In this document: positions 35,605 to 44,278 of the stretch, in pieces | Numbering within the stretch: the stretch's first letter is position 1 | Layout of the letters: each line of letters opens with the position of its first letter | Source of the DNA: Streptomyces sp. NBC_00582 | GTDB lineage: Bacteria > Actinomycetota > Actinomycetes > Streptomycetales > Streptomycetaceae | Direction of reading: 5' to 3' | Assembly: GCF_036345155.1 (NCBI RefSeq) | Contig: NZ_CP107772.1 | Span: 6,262,001 to 6,326,000, forward strand | Length of the DNA: 64,000 bases | Notes under the pieces: generated by a model | Databases searched by the model: none | Told to the model about the DNA's origin: nothing | What the model saw: only the letters and a program-made list of their open reading frames with translations | Position numbers and translations under genes: made by a program

Positions 35605-35619
35605 TGCGAACGGTTCGCA
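35605..35619. promoter_or_regulatory. Palindromic operator upstream of cbiMQO, Nur-box-like
   Basis: TGCGAAC-G-GTTCGCA is a perfect 7-1-7 palindrome 22 bases from the cbiM start. Read with one flanking base each side it fits the Streptomyces Nur-box spacing (TTGC... 9 ...GCA(A/T)), and its 7-1-7 shape is also that of Fur/Zur boxes. Nickel-responsive repression is the favoured guess. Confidence 0.6.
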
Positions 35620-35789
35620 AGAGCGAGGTGCTCGTGAAGTGGGCCACGGAGTGGGTCCCTGTGCGGTGCAGGTATCGCACATGTGAGATACCTCCGCTCG
35701 GAGGAGCGCATTGTGGAAAATATGCGACATTGGAGGGGGAAAGGACCCACAGCTTTCCCCGGGGTCACCCAGCGTGAGAGGGCCGGCCG

Positions 35790-36143
35790 ATGTCCGTAGT
35801 CGAGCAGTACGCGCGAGCCCACATCGTCACGGACGCCGACCTGGTCGAGGAGGAACGCGACGCCGTCCCCGTCGTCCTGCGCTACGACCCCGAGGACGAT
35901 CCCCGGTCCGTGCGGGTGGGGTTGCCCGACCGGCACGAGTGGACGTTCGCCCGGACCCTCCTCGAACAGGGGCTGCGGGCGCCGGCCGGGACCGGGGAGG
36001 TGCGGGTGTGGCCGCTCGGGCGGGTGCAGGCCGTCGTCGAGTTCCACTCCTCGCAGGGTGTGTCGGTGGTGCAGTTCGACGCGCAGGCGCTGCTGCGGTT
36101 CCTGCGACGGACCTACATGGCGGGCGAGCCGGTCACACGGTGA
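35790..36143 (+). CDS. ssgE: SsgA-like sporulation/cell-division protein
   Basis: A 117-residue SsgA-like protein (SALP): VPVVLRYDPEDDPRSVRVGL, EWTFARTLLEQGLRAPAGTGEVRVWPL and VVQFDAQALLRFLRRTYMAV-like end are the family core. SALPs occur only in sporulating actinomycetes and direct septum placement and cell-wall remodelling. Its position beside two tandem penicillin-binding protein genes matches my recollection of ssgE; the symbol depends on that context. The AT-richer 200-bp upstream region holds its promoter and the divergent cbiM promoter. Confidence 0.85.
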   Translation: MSVVEQYARAHIVTDADLVEEERDAVPVVLRYDPEDDPRSVRVGLPDRHEWTFARTLLEQGLRAPAGTGEVRVWPLGRVQAVVEFHSSQGVSVVQFDAQALLRFLRRTYMAGEPVTR

Positions 36144-36152
36144 GGGGCCGGC

Positions 36153-37817
36153 TCAGCCGCCCATCCTCAGCAGGGCAGCCACGATGGGCCCCGCCGTGTC
36201 GCCGCCGTGGCCGCCCGCCTGGACCACTCCCGCCGCCGCCAGGTCGCCCTTGTAGGCCGTGAACCAGCCGTTCGGCTTGGACTGCCCGTCGACCTCCGCG
36301 GAGCCCGTCTTCGCGCCGTCGTCGGGGCCGAGGCCGGACATCGCCTCGGCGGCGGTGCCGTAGGCCGCGGTGTAGTTCATCAGCTCCCGCAGCTGGGACA
36401 GGGTGGACGCGGACATCGTGCGGGAGGCCGTGGCGAGGGTGCGGTGGTCGACCGACGGGGAGACCAGGTACGGCTGGTGGAAGGTGCCCGACTTCACCGT
36501 CGCCGACACCGACGCCATGTTCAGCGGGTTCATCCGCACCCCGCCCTGACCGATCAGCGAGGCCGCCATCTGGGCCGCCGACTGCACCGGCACCGAGCCG
36601 TCGAACGACGGGACCCCGATCGCCCAGTTGTTCATCGACAGCCCGAACACCTGCTGCGCCTGCTTGGTCATGCTGTCGTTGCCGAGCTCGCCCGCCTGGC
36701 TGACGAAGGCCGTGTTGCAGGAGCGGGCGAAGCTCGCCTTGAAGGTGCCGCCCTTGATCTGGAAGTCGTCGTCGTTGTGGAACTTCCAGCCGCCGTAGGT
36801 GAACGTCTTCGGGCAGGGGTGCACCTTGTCCGCCGACGCCAGCCCCTTCTCGATGAGCAGCGACGACACGGCGACCTTCCAGGTGGAGCCGGGCGCGAGG
36901 GAACCGTTGAAGGCGGTGTTGAAGCCGTGACTGCTGTTCGCCACGGCGAGGATCTCACCGGTGGAGGGCCGCAGGACGACGACCGACGCGCGCGCGGTCT
37001 TCGCGACCTGCTGCTCGGCGGCGGCCTGCAGGGTCGGGCTGAGGGTCGTCCTCACCGTGCCCGGGGTGCCCTTGCTGAATTCCAGGAGCGTCTTGTCGGA
37101 GGCCTTCTTCGCCTTCGACGCCTTGCCGCGCACCACCCGCAGCTCGACGCCCGCCGTACCGCCCGCCTTCTTGCCGTACTTCTCGCGCAGCCCGTCCAGC
37201 ACCGTGCCCAGGGAGGGGTATGCGGCGGCCGTGATCTCGCCGCCGTCCCGGTCGAGCGCCTTGACGGGCGGGTTGCCCGCCTCGCCGGTCACCAGGGTGT
37301 CCCCGTCGGACAGGTCGGGGTGGACCACGGACGCGTGCCAGTCGACGGTCGCCCTGCCGTCCTTCGCCCGCCGTACGACGGTCAGCGCGCTGTCGTACGC
37401 CAGCGGCTTGCTGACCTTCTTGTACGTCACCGTGCCCGTCACGGAGAAGGCGACCTTGTCGCCCGTGCGCTTGCCGGCGGTGAGGGTGACGTCCGAGACG
37501 TGGGCGTCCTCGGTGTAGCCGGAGAGCAGGGCGGCGGCGGCCGTGGCGTCGTCGGTGGCGGCCGCGGCCCTGGCGACCGAGCCCTGCTGCCAGGCCGTGA
37601 GGAACGTGCGGGCCGCGGTGGTGACCTCGGTCTCCGACAGGGGGCCGGTCTTGACGACCGGCTTCAGCCTGGCCGCCGTACCGGCGTCGGCCGCCGCGCC
37701 GCCGAAGAGGGCGTAGACGCCGATACCGGCACCGCCGACGACGACGGCGACCATGCCGCCGACGACCGCGGGCCGCCGCTTGCTGCGCCGTTCGTCGACG
37801 CGCCTTCTCTTGCCCAC
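36153..37817 (-). CDS. Penicillin-binding protein (MecA-like transpeptidase), paralogue 1
   Basis: A 554-residue membrane-anchored transpeptidase. The cytosolic GKRRRVDERRSKRR leader precedes an anchor helix (about 19-42). An NTF2-like MecA_N domain (about 60-180) and a dimerisation-type region follow, then the transpeptidase domain with S311-T-W-K, the SxN triad in SFARSCNTAF and KTG in DDGAKTGSAEV. The GTG at 37817 follows GGAGGA. It is one of two tandem paralogues, convergent with ssgE. They probably crosslink peptidoglycan during growth or sporulation. Confidence 0.92.
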   Translation of the reverse strand: MGKRRRVDERRSKRRPAVVGGMVAVVVGGAGIGVYALFGGAAADAGTAARLKPVVKTGPLSETEVTTAARTFLTAWQQGSVARAAAATDDATAAAALLSGYTEDAHVSDVTLTAGKRTGDKVAFSVTGTVTYKKVSKPLAYDSALTVVRRAKDGRATVDWHASVVHPDLSDGDTLVTGEAGNPPVKALDRDGGEITAAAYPSLGTVLDGLREKYGKKAGGTAGVELRVVRGKASKAKKASDKTLLEFSKGTPGTVRTTLSPTLQAAAEQQVAKTARASVVVLRPSTGEILAVANSSHGFNTAFNGSLAPGSTWKVAVSSLLIEKGLASADKVHPCPKTFTYGGWKFHNDDDFQIKGGTFKASFARSCNTAFVSQAGELGNDSMTKQAQQVFGLSMNNWAIGVPSFDGSVPVQSAAQMAASLIGQGGVRMNPLNMASVSATVKSGTFHQPYLVSPSVDHRTLATASRTMSASTLSQLRELMNYTAAYGTAAEAMSGLGPDDGAKTGSAEVDGQSKPNGWFTAYKGDLAAAGVVQAGGHGGDTAGPIVAALLRMGG

Positions 37818-37989
37818 TGCCTGTGATCCTCCGGATCCCCAGGGGGCTCCCCTCGCCCCAGTGCCCTCGTTGCCCTCACTCACCCCAACGACGGCAACCA
37901 CCCTAGAGTCCCGTGCCGTGGGGGTGACGTCATGTGTGACGTCAACCACCCACCTGTTACGGAGTTGAACCGGGGGATTCGGCCCTGCG

Positions 37990-39615
37990 TCACCCGGCGC
38001 GCAGCACCTGCGCGACGAGCGGGCCGGACGCGTCCACGCCGTGGCCGCCGTCCTGCACCATGGCCGCCGCGGCCACGTCGTCGCGGTAGCCGGTGAACCA
38101 GCTGTTGGACTTGGTCTGCCCGTCGACCTCGGCCGAGCCGGTCTTCGCGCCGATGCGGACACCGAGCCCGGACATCACTTCGGCGGCGGTGCCGCTGGTC
38201 GCGGTGCGGTTCATCATGGCGCGCAGCTGCTGCACGGTGCTCGCCGACAGCCCACGCGCGCGTGCCAGCTCGCGGTCGTCGAGGCTCTGCGGCACGATCA
38301 CCGGCTGCCGGAAGGTGCCCGTCATCGCGGTCGCCGTCACCGAGGCCAGGTTCAGCGGGTTCACCTGGACCTGGCCCTGCCCGATCAGGTTGGCCGCGGT
38401 GTCCGGTCCGCCGGAGGCGGGGACCGAGCCGTCGAAGGACGGGATGCCGGTCTTCCAGTCGAGGCCGATCCCGAAGCGGTCCCTGGCCTCGTCGGTGAGG
38501 GAGTCGACCTTCACCTCGTCGGCGAACTTCACGAACGCCGTGTTGCAGGAGCGGGCGAAGCTCTCGGAGAGGGTGGCGTTCTCGTCGGCGGGCATGTTCT
38601 TGATGTTGTGGAAGGTCTGGCTCTGCCACACGGCCTCGGCGGGGCAGGGCGCGGGCCCGTTCGCCGACGTGATCCCGTTGTCGATGAGGGTGGCGGCGCT
38701 GACGATCTTCCAGGTGGAGCCGGGGGCGACCTCGCCGAGGAACGCGGCGTTCCAGCCGTCGGTGCGGTTGTTGGCGACCGCCAGCACCTCGCCGGTGCTC
38801 GGCTTGACGGCCACCACCGACGACTCGCGGTACTGGGTGACCGCCTTCTCGGCCGCCGCCTGCACGCGCGCGCTGAGCGTGGTGGGCAGCTTGCCCGCCT
38901 TGCCCTCGGAGAGGGTGAGCAGCGGGGTGTCGGCGGTGTCAGGGGCGGCGTGGTGGATCGCCAGCTCGACGCCGGGCGTGCCGCCCGCCTTGTCGCCGTA
39001 CTTGGCGCGCAGTTCGTCGAGGATCGGCCCGAGCGAGGGGTACGCCTGCTTGGTCAGCACCTTGCCGTCGCGGTCGACGGCCTCGATGGGCGGGGCGGAC
39101 GCGTCGCCGGTGACCAGGGTGTCGTCCATGTCCTTCAGGTCGGGGTGGACGACGGCCGGCTGCCAGTCCACCAGCGCCTTGCCGGTGGTCAGCCCGCGCA
39201 CCACGGTCAGCTCGCTCTTGTAGGCGAGCGGTTTGGACTTCCCCTCGTACGACACGGTCGCCTTGACGCTGAACGGCACCGTGGCCCCGCGCGCGGCGCC
39301 CGGTGTGATCGTCACACGATCGATGTGGGCGGTCCCGCTGTACGAGGTCAGCAGCGGCTCGGCCTTCTCCGCGTTGTTGGTGAGCGCGGCCGCGGCCGCC
39401 GCCTCGCCCTTCTCCCAGGCGGCGAAGAACTTGGTGCTGGTGTCCTTGACCTCGCCGCCGCTCGGCGGCCCGGTCTTCACGGGCGCGGGCCCGCCGCTCC
39501 CCGAACCGTCGCCCCCGTTCAGCGCGCTCACGATGTTGAAGGCCCCGTACCCGGCCCCGCCCACCATCACGACGAACACCGAGCCGACTATGGCCGCCTT
39601 CGCCCCCTTGCGCAT
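37990..39615 (-). CDS. Penicillin-binding protein (MecA-like transpeptidase), paralogue 2
   Basis: A 541-residue homologue of the previous gene: anchor helix at about 8-32, MecA_N/NTF2-like domain (about 55-175, KFFAAWEKGEAAAAAALTNNAE), and a transpeptidase domain with S300-T-W-K, SFARSCNTAF and GAKTGSAEV. ATG at 39615 with GGAGGG upstream. A perfect 20-bp palindrome lies 35 bases upstream. This gene is the chromosomal neighbour of the integration junction; in the unoccupied locus it would be next to the pmt 3' end. Confidence 0.92.
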   Translation of the reverse strand: MRKGAKAAIVGSVFVVMVGGAGYGAFNIVSALNGGDGSGSGGPAPVKTGPPSGGEVKDTSTKFFAAWEKGEAAAAAALTNNAEKAEPLLTSYSGTAHIDRVTITPGAARGATVPFSVKATVSYEGKSKPLAYKSELTVVRGLTTGKALVDWQPAVVHPDLKDMDDTLVTGDASAPPIEAVDRDGKVLTKQAYPSLGPILDELRAKYGDKAGGTPGVELAIHHAAPDTADTPLLTLSEGKAGKLPTTLSARVQAAAEKAVTQYRESSVVAVKPSTGEVLAVANNRTDGWNAAFLGEVAPGSTWKIVSAATLIDNGITSANGPAPCPAEAVWQSQTFHNIKNMPADENATLSESFARSCNTAFVKFADEVKVDSLTDEARDRFGIGLDWKTGIPSFDGSVPASGGPDTAANLIGQGQVQVNPLNLASVTATAMTGTFRQPVIVPQSLDDRELARARGLSASTVQQLRAMMNRTATSGTAAEVMSGLGVRIGAKTGSAEVDGQTKSNSWFTGYRDDVAAAAMVQDGGHGVDASGPLVAQVLRAG

Positions 39616-39649
39616 GTGCGAACCCTCCCCCTCGACACCCTCACGGGCG

Positions 39650-39669
39650 TTTCTGAACGCGTTCAGAAA
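39650..39669. promoter_or_regulatory. 20-bp perfect palindrome upstream of PBP paralogue 2
   Basis: TTTCTGAACGCGTTCAGAAA reads the same on both strands and lies 35 bases before the ATG at 39615, overlapping the expected promoter. It is a strong operator candidate; the regulator is unknown. Confidence 0.6.
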
Positions 39670-39767
39670 TCTCTGTCCAGGCTCACAGTAAGCCGAAAGG
39701 GAGGCGAGTGTGACGGTAGTTTCCGCAATCGTTAGCGGGGGTGCTCAATCACAGGTGTGAACGCCGG

Positions 39768-39854
39768 CTACACCCACGTATCGATCCACATCCGCGACCG
39801 CCACTGTTCGATCGGGATCGCCGTCCCCGTGAACAGGGGCCAGAAGTAGATGAA
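39768..39854 (-). pseudogene. Displaced original 3' end of pmt (attachment-site arm)
   Basis: On the minus strand 39854-39768 encodes 28 residues and a TAG stop that match the Pmt C-terminus at 24 of 28 positions (FIYFWPLFTGTAIPIEQW..., then RSRMWIDTWV). The DNA matches 76 of 87 bases of 54150-54236, and the 22 bases furthest from the stop (39833-39854) are identical. This is what remains when an element integrates into the end of pmt and supplies its own replacement 3' end. The stretch has no start codon and is not expressed as a gene. Confidence 0.92.
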
Positions 39855-39897
39855 ATCGCGGCTGGCCGAGGTCATATCGGCTCTGACCAGCCGCGAT
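39855..39897 (-). terminator. Integrase-gene terminator next to the att core
   Basis: ATCGCGGCTGG (39855-39865) and CCAGCCGCGAT (39887-39897) form a perfect 11-bp stem with a 21-base loop, 21 bases beyond the integrase stop. Confidence 0.7.
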
Positions 39898-39917
39898 GGT
39901 GGTGCTGTGGGGCCGCG

Positions 39918-41183
39918 TCAGGCGGCTTGGGCCGTCTCTGGGCCGTGATCTTGTGGATCGGCCGCGAGATAGACCCCGTCGACCGCCTTCCGGGTGCGCC
40001 CCTCGCTGCTCGGCATGAGGTGCGTGTACGTGCGCAGGGTGAACCCCGGATCGCTGTGTCCCAGGTACTGGCTCAGGGCCCGGATGTTCTCGCCCGCGTC
40101 CAGCAGCACGGACGCGTAGAAGTGCCTGAGCGCGTGCATGCCGTCCTCGGGGGCCGACGCGTACCCTTCGCCGCGCTCAGGCTCCGGGATGACTCCGGCG
40201 GCCGCCAGAGCGGGTTTCCAGTGGTGAGCGTTGAAGTTGCTCACGCGGACGTGATTGCCCCCGACCCCGGTGAACAACAGCCGCTTCGTCACGGGCGGGC
40301 CGTCTGGCGTACGCCAGGGAAGCGTCACGTCCACCGGGGCGAACTCCTTGGAGTGGTCCCGCAGAGCGGCGGCCACGGCCTTAGGGAGCGGCACGTCACG
40401 GACCTTGCCGCCCTTCGGCAGAGCGAAGACGTACTTCCCACGGATGCGCTTGAGTTGGTGGTCGACGGTCAACCAACCGCCCTCGTAGTTGAGTTCGTCG
40501 ACCGACAGGCCGAAGATCTCGCCCTGTCGCAGGCCGCATCCCGCTCCGGGGTCCACGGTGGCCCGGAAGCGCGGTTCGAGGGCGGCCCGTACGGCGAAGA
40601 CCTGCGCGGCCGTCCACGGCACCACACGCGGCTTGCCGGGCTTCGGGAGCTGCACCGTGCGGGCCCGGCACGGGTTCTTGCTGAGCAGCCCGTCGTCGAC
40701 CGCCGCGCTCAGCGCAGCCGAGACGGTGCCGACAATGATGCGGCGGTGCGACTCGGCCGGCACGGTGTCTTCGAGCGCCGCGATCCACGCCCGGATGTGC
40801 TCCGGCTTGAACGAGCCGAGCGGGCGCGTCCCGATGTGCGGATAGGCGTGCAGCCGAAGACGACGCTCAGCAGCCTCACGGCTGTTGATCTCGCCCGTGT
40901 GGGAGTTGACCCACCGTTCCGCGTACTGCCGGAACGTGGTCCGTGCCGTGCGCGGGTCGATGTACTGGCCGCGCGCCATGTCGGCCTCGGTCTGGGCGAG
41001 CCACTGTTCGGCGAGGCGCTTTTGACGGTCGGGGAAGCTCTTGCTCTTCTCGGTGCCGTCGGGGCCGACGTACCGGGCCCGGTAGCGCATGCCGGTGCCG
41101 TGGCGGTCGGACTTGACGCGTACGGTCCTGCCGGCGGCGTTCGTCTCGGTCTTGAACCAGCGGTCTTGGATGTGGCCTGCCAT
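39918..41183 (-). CDS. int: Site-specific tyrosine integrase
   Basis: A 421-residue phage-type integrase. An N-terminal arm-binding region (HIQDRWFKTE..., TGMRYRARYVGPDGTEKSKSFPDRQKRLAEQWL) and a core-binding SAM-like domain (TFRQYAERWVNSHTGEI...) are followed by the catalytic domain. Catalytic residues are visible: Arg in GCGLRQGEIFGL, HxxR in HALRHFYASVLL, His in YLGHSDPG and the nucleophile Tyr in LRTYTH. ATG at 41183; frame upstream is not protein-like. It lies at the element end, next to the attachment core, and its xis gene lies directly upstream. Confidence 0.95.
   Translation of the reverse strand: MAGHIQDRWFKTETNAAGRTVRVKSDRHGTGMRYRARYVGPDGTEKSKSFPDRQKRLAEQWLAQTEADMARGQYIDPRTARTTFRQYAERWVNSHTGEINSREAAERRLRLHAYPHIGTRPLGSFKPEHIRAWIAALEDTVPAESHRRIIVGTVSAALSAAVDDGLLSKNPCRARTVQLPKPGKPRVVPWTAAQVFAVRAALEPRFRATVDPGAGCGLRQGEIFGLSVDELNYEGGWLTVDHQLKRIRGKYVFALPKGGKVRDVPLPKAVAAALRDHSKEFAPVDVTLPWRTPDGPPVTKRLLFTGVGGNHVRVSNFNAHHWKPALAAAGVIPEPERGEGYASAPEDGMHALRHFYASVLLDAGENIRALSQYLGHSDPGFTLRTYTHLMPSSEGRTRKAVDGVYLAADPQDHGPETAQAA
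39928..39946 (+). repeat. 19-bp direct repeat near the left end, candidate integrase arm site
   Basis: TGGGCCGTCTCTGGGCCGT, itself two GGGCCGT units, recurs in the same orientation at 54043-54061 with 18 of 19 matches. The left copy lies in the last codons of int, 74 bases inside the core. Confidence 0.5.
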
Positions 41184-41214
41184 GTAGGGCGCGGTCCCTT
41201 CTGGACATGACGAA

Positions 41215-41239
41215 GGGATGGGCACGGTGTGCCCATCCC
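41215..41239 (-). terminator. Hairpin between excisionase and integrase genes
   Basis: GGGATGGGCAC and GTGCCCATCCC form a perfect 11-bp stem with a three-base loop, just beyond the xis stop. Confidence 0.7.
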
Positions 41240-41272
41240 TGGTGGTGTAACGGGGTGTGCTGCGTTGCTGTG

Positions 41273-41518
41273 TCAGGCGGCGGCCTGGTCGGCGTGTTTG
41301 CGGTCGGTGACGTAGGCGTGCACGTCGGCGGGGTCGTAGCGGACGTACTTGCCGATGCGGAACCCGGGCGGGCCGGTGCGCTTCTTGCGCCACTGGTAGA
41401 CGGTTTCGACGGGTACCTCGAACATCTCGGCGATGTCGTCGGGGGTGAGGTACCGGTCGGGGAGGCCGCCCCGGAGGGTGGCGCGGGGGTCGGTCTTGAC
41501 GGGGACGGGTGCGCTCAC
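41273..41518 (-). CDS. xis: Excisionase (AlpA/MerR-type HTH)
   Basis: An 81-residue winged-helix protein: RYLTPDDIAEMFEVPVETVYQWRKKRTGPPGFRIGKYVRYDPADVHAYV is the DNA-binding domain used by AICE and phage excisionases. The GTG at 41518 is preferred because GGAGG lies correctly upstream; earlier in-frame codons lack a ribosome-binding site. Located immediately upstream of int, as in pSAM2-type elements, and expected to steer int toward excision. Confidence 0.9.
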   Translation of the reverse strand: MSAPVPVKTDPRATLRGGLPDRYLTPDDIAEMFEVPVETVYQWRKKRTGPPGFRIGKYVRYDPADVHAYVTDRKHADQAAA

Positions 41519-41571
41519 TGAGTCCTCCGCGAGTTGGAAATACATTCCTGTGAGTCGCGACTCATCGGCAC

Positions 41572-43020
41572 TCAGCGGCACTCAGAGTGGTCTTGAGACG
41601 CGATGAGTCGCGACTCAGGCAAATGTGGTTCGGACACGTTCACCGTGATTCCCGTGTAGGTGACCACCTGCCGGCCGTAGGCGTCGCGGGGTCGGGAGCG
41701 GCTGAGCTGGGGGACAACGGAGAGGAGGTTGCGGCCGAAGATCTGTTTGGTTCCGGGGCGTACGCCGTTGTCCTCGGCCCACTCGCGCCAGACGTTCCAC
41801 AATGCGTCCACGGGGACGCTGCACGTCGGTCCGGTGGCGCAGCGTTCGCGGACGAACGCGCTGGTGGGTGAGGCGGTGTCCTGCATGGTCGTGACGGCTT
41901 CGCGGCTGGACTTCGGTTCCGTGATCCGGCCGGTGCGCTGGAGACGGGCGAGCCCGTCAAGGGCCCAGTTGAGGATTCCGGGCATCTCGGCGGCCAGGCG
42001 GTCGGTAAGGGTGGTGTCTTCCTTGCCCAGCCACGACACGCGCATGTTGAGCAGCACGAACCGTTTGGCGATGACGCCGGAGGAGTCGCCGAAGTGCGGC
42101 AGTTCGTTGGACAGCAGCATGAGCCGCGTGGGCAGTCTGCCGGTCCACTGCGCGCGGTATTTGCGGTCAACGTCGATGGTGTCCTCACCGGAGATGGTGA
42201 GGAGTCGTTCGACCACTTGGCTGCTGTCGTTGCCGGACAGACGGGCATCGGAGATGACTGCGAGCGGCTTGCCGACCAGGGTTGCCAGACCGAAGTTCGT
42301 GCCGAGTCCGGCGAGAGTGGGCCCGGCAAGGTTCTCCTTGCCGACCAGCTCTTTGAGGACGCGCGCGATGGTGCCCTTGCCGGAACGGGAGGGACCGACG
42401 ATGAGCAGGATCTTCTGCTGGTCGGTGCGCCCGGACAGCACGTAGCCGAACCACTCCTGAAGCGCGTTGACGGCGTCGGGGTCGTCGGGCCAGATCTGCG
42501 CCAGGAAGCGTTCCCACGTCGGCGCGGCGGCGGTGGGGTCGTAGGCGAACGGGACGGATACGAGGTTGAAGAACCCGGGCCCGTGCGGCAGTAGTGCCCG
42601 GTCCCGGATCCTGAGCAGGCCGTTCTCACAGGCCACGATCGGACCGCCGTCCTGCTCGCCGTCGGGGTCGAGCCAGGTGGGGGCGTCAGTGTCGGTGGGC
42701 AGCAGGGTGATGGCTCCGAGGGCGTCAAGAAGGTTGCTGATCTTCTGCTTCGTGGGCGCCCACTCCCGCGCTTCCGGCTGTCCGTCCTTCCCGGGGGCGT
42801 AGAACACCGCGTGCTCCAGGCGCGTGTACATCGCGGCGCGCATCTGCGCTTCGTCCATCTCGCGCCAGGCGGTGCCGGTCCAGCGCATCCACGATGCGCG
42901 CCAGCGACGGCACACAAGCTTGCCGTCCTCGGTCTGCCAGTCCGGCAGGAGACGGCGGGCGACGGCCAGCGGATTGGACGGGGCGGGCAGTTCCTCGCGC
43001 TCGGTGCTCTGGTCGCTCAT
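41572..43020 (-). CDS. Primase/helicase of the phage-plasmid P4 family
   Basis: A 482-residue protein with a D5_N-like middle region and a superfamily-3-type ATPase: Walker A GPSRSGKGT near residue 215, Walker B-like KPLAVISDARLSG, and sensor-like RLMLLSNELPHFGD (VI.....N). This is the replicative helicase/primase found in AICE replication modules together with a prim-pol. The stop/start overlap (ATGA) with the upstream gene couples them. The N-terminal third (NPLAVARRLLPDW) is element-specific. Confidence 0.88.
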   Translation of the reverse strand: MSDQSTEREELPAPSNPLAVARRLLPDWQTEDGKLVCRRWRASWMRWTGTAWREMDEAQMRAAMYTRLEHAVFYAPGKDGQPEAREWAPTKQKISNLLDALGAITLLPTDTDAPTWLDPDGEQDGGPIVACENGLLRIRDRALLPHGPGFFNLVSVPFAYDPTAAAPTWERFLAQIWPDDPDAVNALQEWFGYVLSGRTDQQKILLIVGPSRSGKGTIARVLKELVGKENLAGPTLAGLGTNFGLATLVGKPLAVISDARLSGNDSSQVVERLLTISGEDTIDVDRKYRAQWTGRLPTRLMLLSNELPHFGDSSGVIAKRFVLLNMRVSWLGKEDTTLTDRLAAEMPGILNWALDGLARLQRTGRITEPKSSREAVTTMQDTASPTSAFVRERCATGPTCSVPVDALWNVWREWAEDNGVRPGTKQIFGRNLLSVVPQLSRSRPRDAYGRQVVTYTGITVNVSEPHLPESRLIASQDHSECR

Positions 43021-43376
43021 GCGGCCGTCCTCCCTTCCTGGGGGCTGCGGAGTGGGCAGGCGTCGCGGTGGTCGGTGTGGTCCTCGATCAGGGCGAGCAC
43101 GCGGGCGTGGCCGACGGCGCTTCGGTCCCGTCCGCACAGGCACTTCGAGGTGGCGGTAGGGGTGGTGCCGCGCGGGGCGCTGATGTGCAGCCACGCCACG
43201 GGGTACCGGCCGTCACCGGTCTGCGGGTCAGGGCGAAGGGCAGAATGGACGCCCTTGCGGGCGGCGTCCTTCGGCGCGCTACGGCCGGTGGCGGGTTCGG
43301 TCGGTTCGGCGGTGCGGGGATGGTCGGCGGTGAGTGTGGTGCTTTTACCTGCGGGGCGGGGCCGTGGGGAGGTCAT
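43017..43376 (-). CDS. Small protein with a Cys/His zinc-binding pattern
   Basis: A 119-residue protein between the two replication genes, coupled to both by ATGA overlaps. The C-terminal part HISAPRGTTPTATSKCLCGRDRSAVGHARVLALIEDHTDHRDACP has CxC, two or three His and a Cys spaced like a treble-clef or zinc finger; the N-terminal half is low complexity. Probably DNA-binding and linked to replication; the family is not recognised. Confidence 0.75.
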   Translation of the reverse strand: MTSPRPRPAGKSTTLTADHPRTAEPTEPATGRSAPKDAARKGVHSALRPDPQTGDGRYPVAWLHISAPRGTTPTATSKCLCGRDRSAVGHARVLALIEDHTDHRDACPLRSPQEGRTAA

Positions 43377-44278
43377 GCCGTCCTCCGGGGCCAGGCGGTG
43401 CGGATGGAGTAGTCCAGTGCCTTGCGGATGGTGTTGCGGCACTCGGCCGGCGGCAGTCCCGCCGACTCGCCCCCGCAGGTAAAAGCCGCTTCGACGGTGG
43501 CGCGGTCGAGGTCGCCCCAGGCCACGAACCGGCCCACTGCCCTTACCGCGCGCAGGAGTTCGGCCTGCCGTCCACCCTCGGAAGTGGTGGCCACGGCCGC
43601 AACCTCACGTTGCAGGACGGCGGCGGCGTACCGGTCGGTGTCGCGTGCGAGTGTGGGCAGGATCGGGGCCGTGGCGGGCCTCTGAGGGGCCGTCAGAGCC
43701 TTTTGGAGCCATTCGGGCAGGTTTGTAACCGGCGAGTTGTCCAGGACCGCGTACGGGCCTTGTGGCGTCTCACTGCCGGGGGCAACGACTTGACCGCCCC
43801 ATGCGCGGGTGTCGACCTTGGGTGTGAGCGTGCCGGTGGTGTTGGTGAACCGGCTACCGGGCGGGGCGGTGAAGTACAGGTGCTGACCGCCGCTGGGGGT
43901 CCGGATGCGATGGGTGGCGGGGACGGCGTGCCCGGCGCGCTCGCAGAGCGCCGCGAAGTTGGCCGCGCCGTCAGGCGTGTCTTTCTCGTCTGTGGGCTTG
44001 AGGGTGTCGAGGTCGACGACCAGCAGCCCGGCGGGGCCGGTGGCGATACCGACGTTGAACGGGCCGGTGGCCCAGCAGCGTTCGATGCGGGCGGAGTCGG
44101 TGGTGGCGCGCTGCTCGAACGTGCGGTGTCCGTCGGCGCAGTCTCCGGTGCGGGGGCAGCGGCGTTCGCCGTGCAGCGCGGGGACCTTGCTGCGCGGGCG
44201 CAGCGGGATGACGGGCCAGCCACGTTCGGCGGCGGCCAGCGCCGCGCGCAGCAGCGCGGGGCGGTGGTCATGGGTCAT
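43373..44278 (-). CDS. Bifunctional DNA primase/polymerase
   Basis: A 301-residue prim-pol. The N-terminal domain contains AERGWPVIPLRPRSKVP, an expected metal-binding VVDLDTLKP, and TPSGGQHLYF, all typical of bifunctional DNA primase/polymerase N-terminal domains; a Cys-containing stretch (RRCPRTGDCADGH) may be a zinc knuckle. The C-terminal helical region (AELLRAVRAVGRFVAWGDLDRATVEAAF... ECRNTIRKALDYS) resembles primase-C-terminal domains. With the P4-type helicase it forms the element's replication module. Its start overlaps the methyltransferase stop by 11 bases. Confidence 0.9.
   Translation of the reverse strand: MTHDHRPALLRAALAAAERGWPVIPLRPRSKVPALHGERRCPRTGDCADGHRTFEQRATTDSARIERCWATGPFNVGIATGPAGLLVVDLDTLKPTDEKDTPDGAANFAALCERAGHAVPATHRIRTPSGGQHLYFTAPPGSRFTNTTGTLTPKVDTRAWGGQVVAPGSETPQGPYAVLDNSPVTNLPEWLQKALTAPQRPATAPILPTLARDTDRYAAAVLQREVAAVATTSEGGRQAELLRAVRAVGRFVAWGDLDRATVEAAFTCGGESAGLPPAECRNTIRKALDYSIRTAWPRRTA

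Noticed and set aside
35584..35789. Cobalamin riboswitch upstream of cbiM
   Set aside because: The conserved B12-box type sequences are not visible and the leader is too short if transcription starts near the palindrome.
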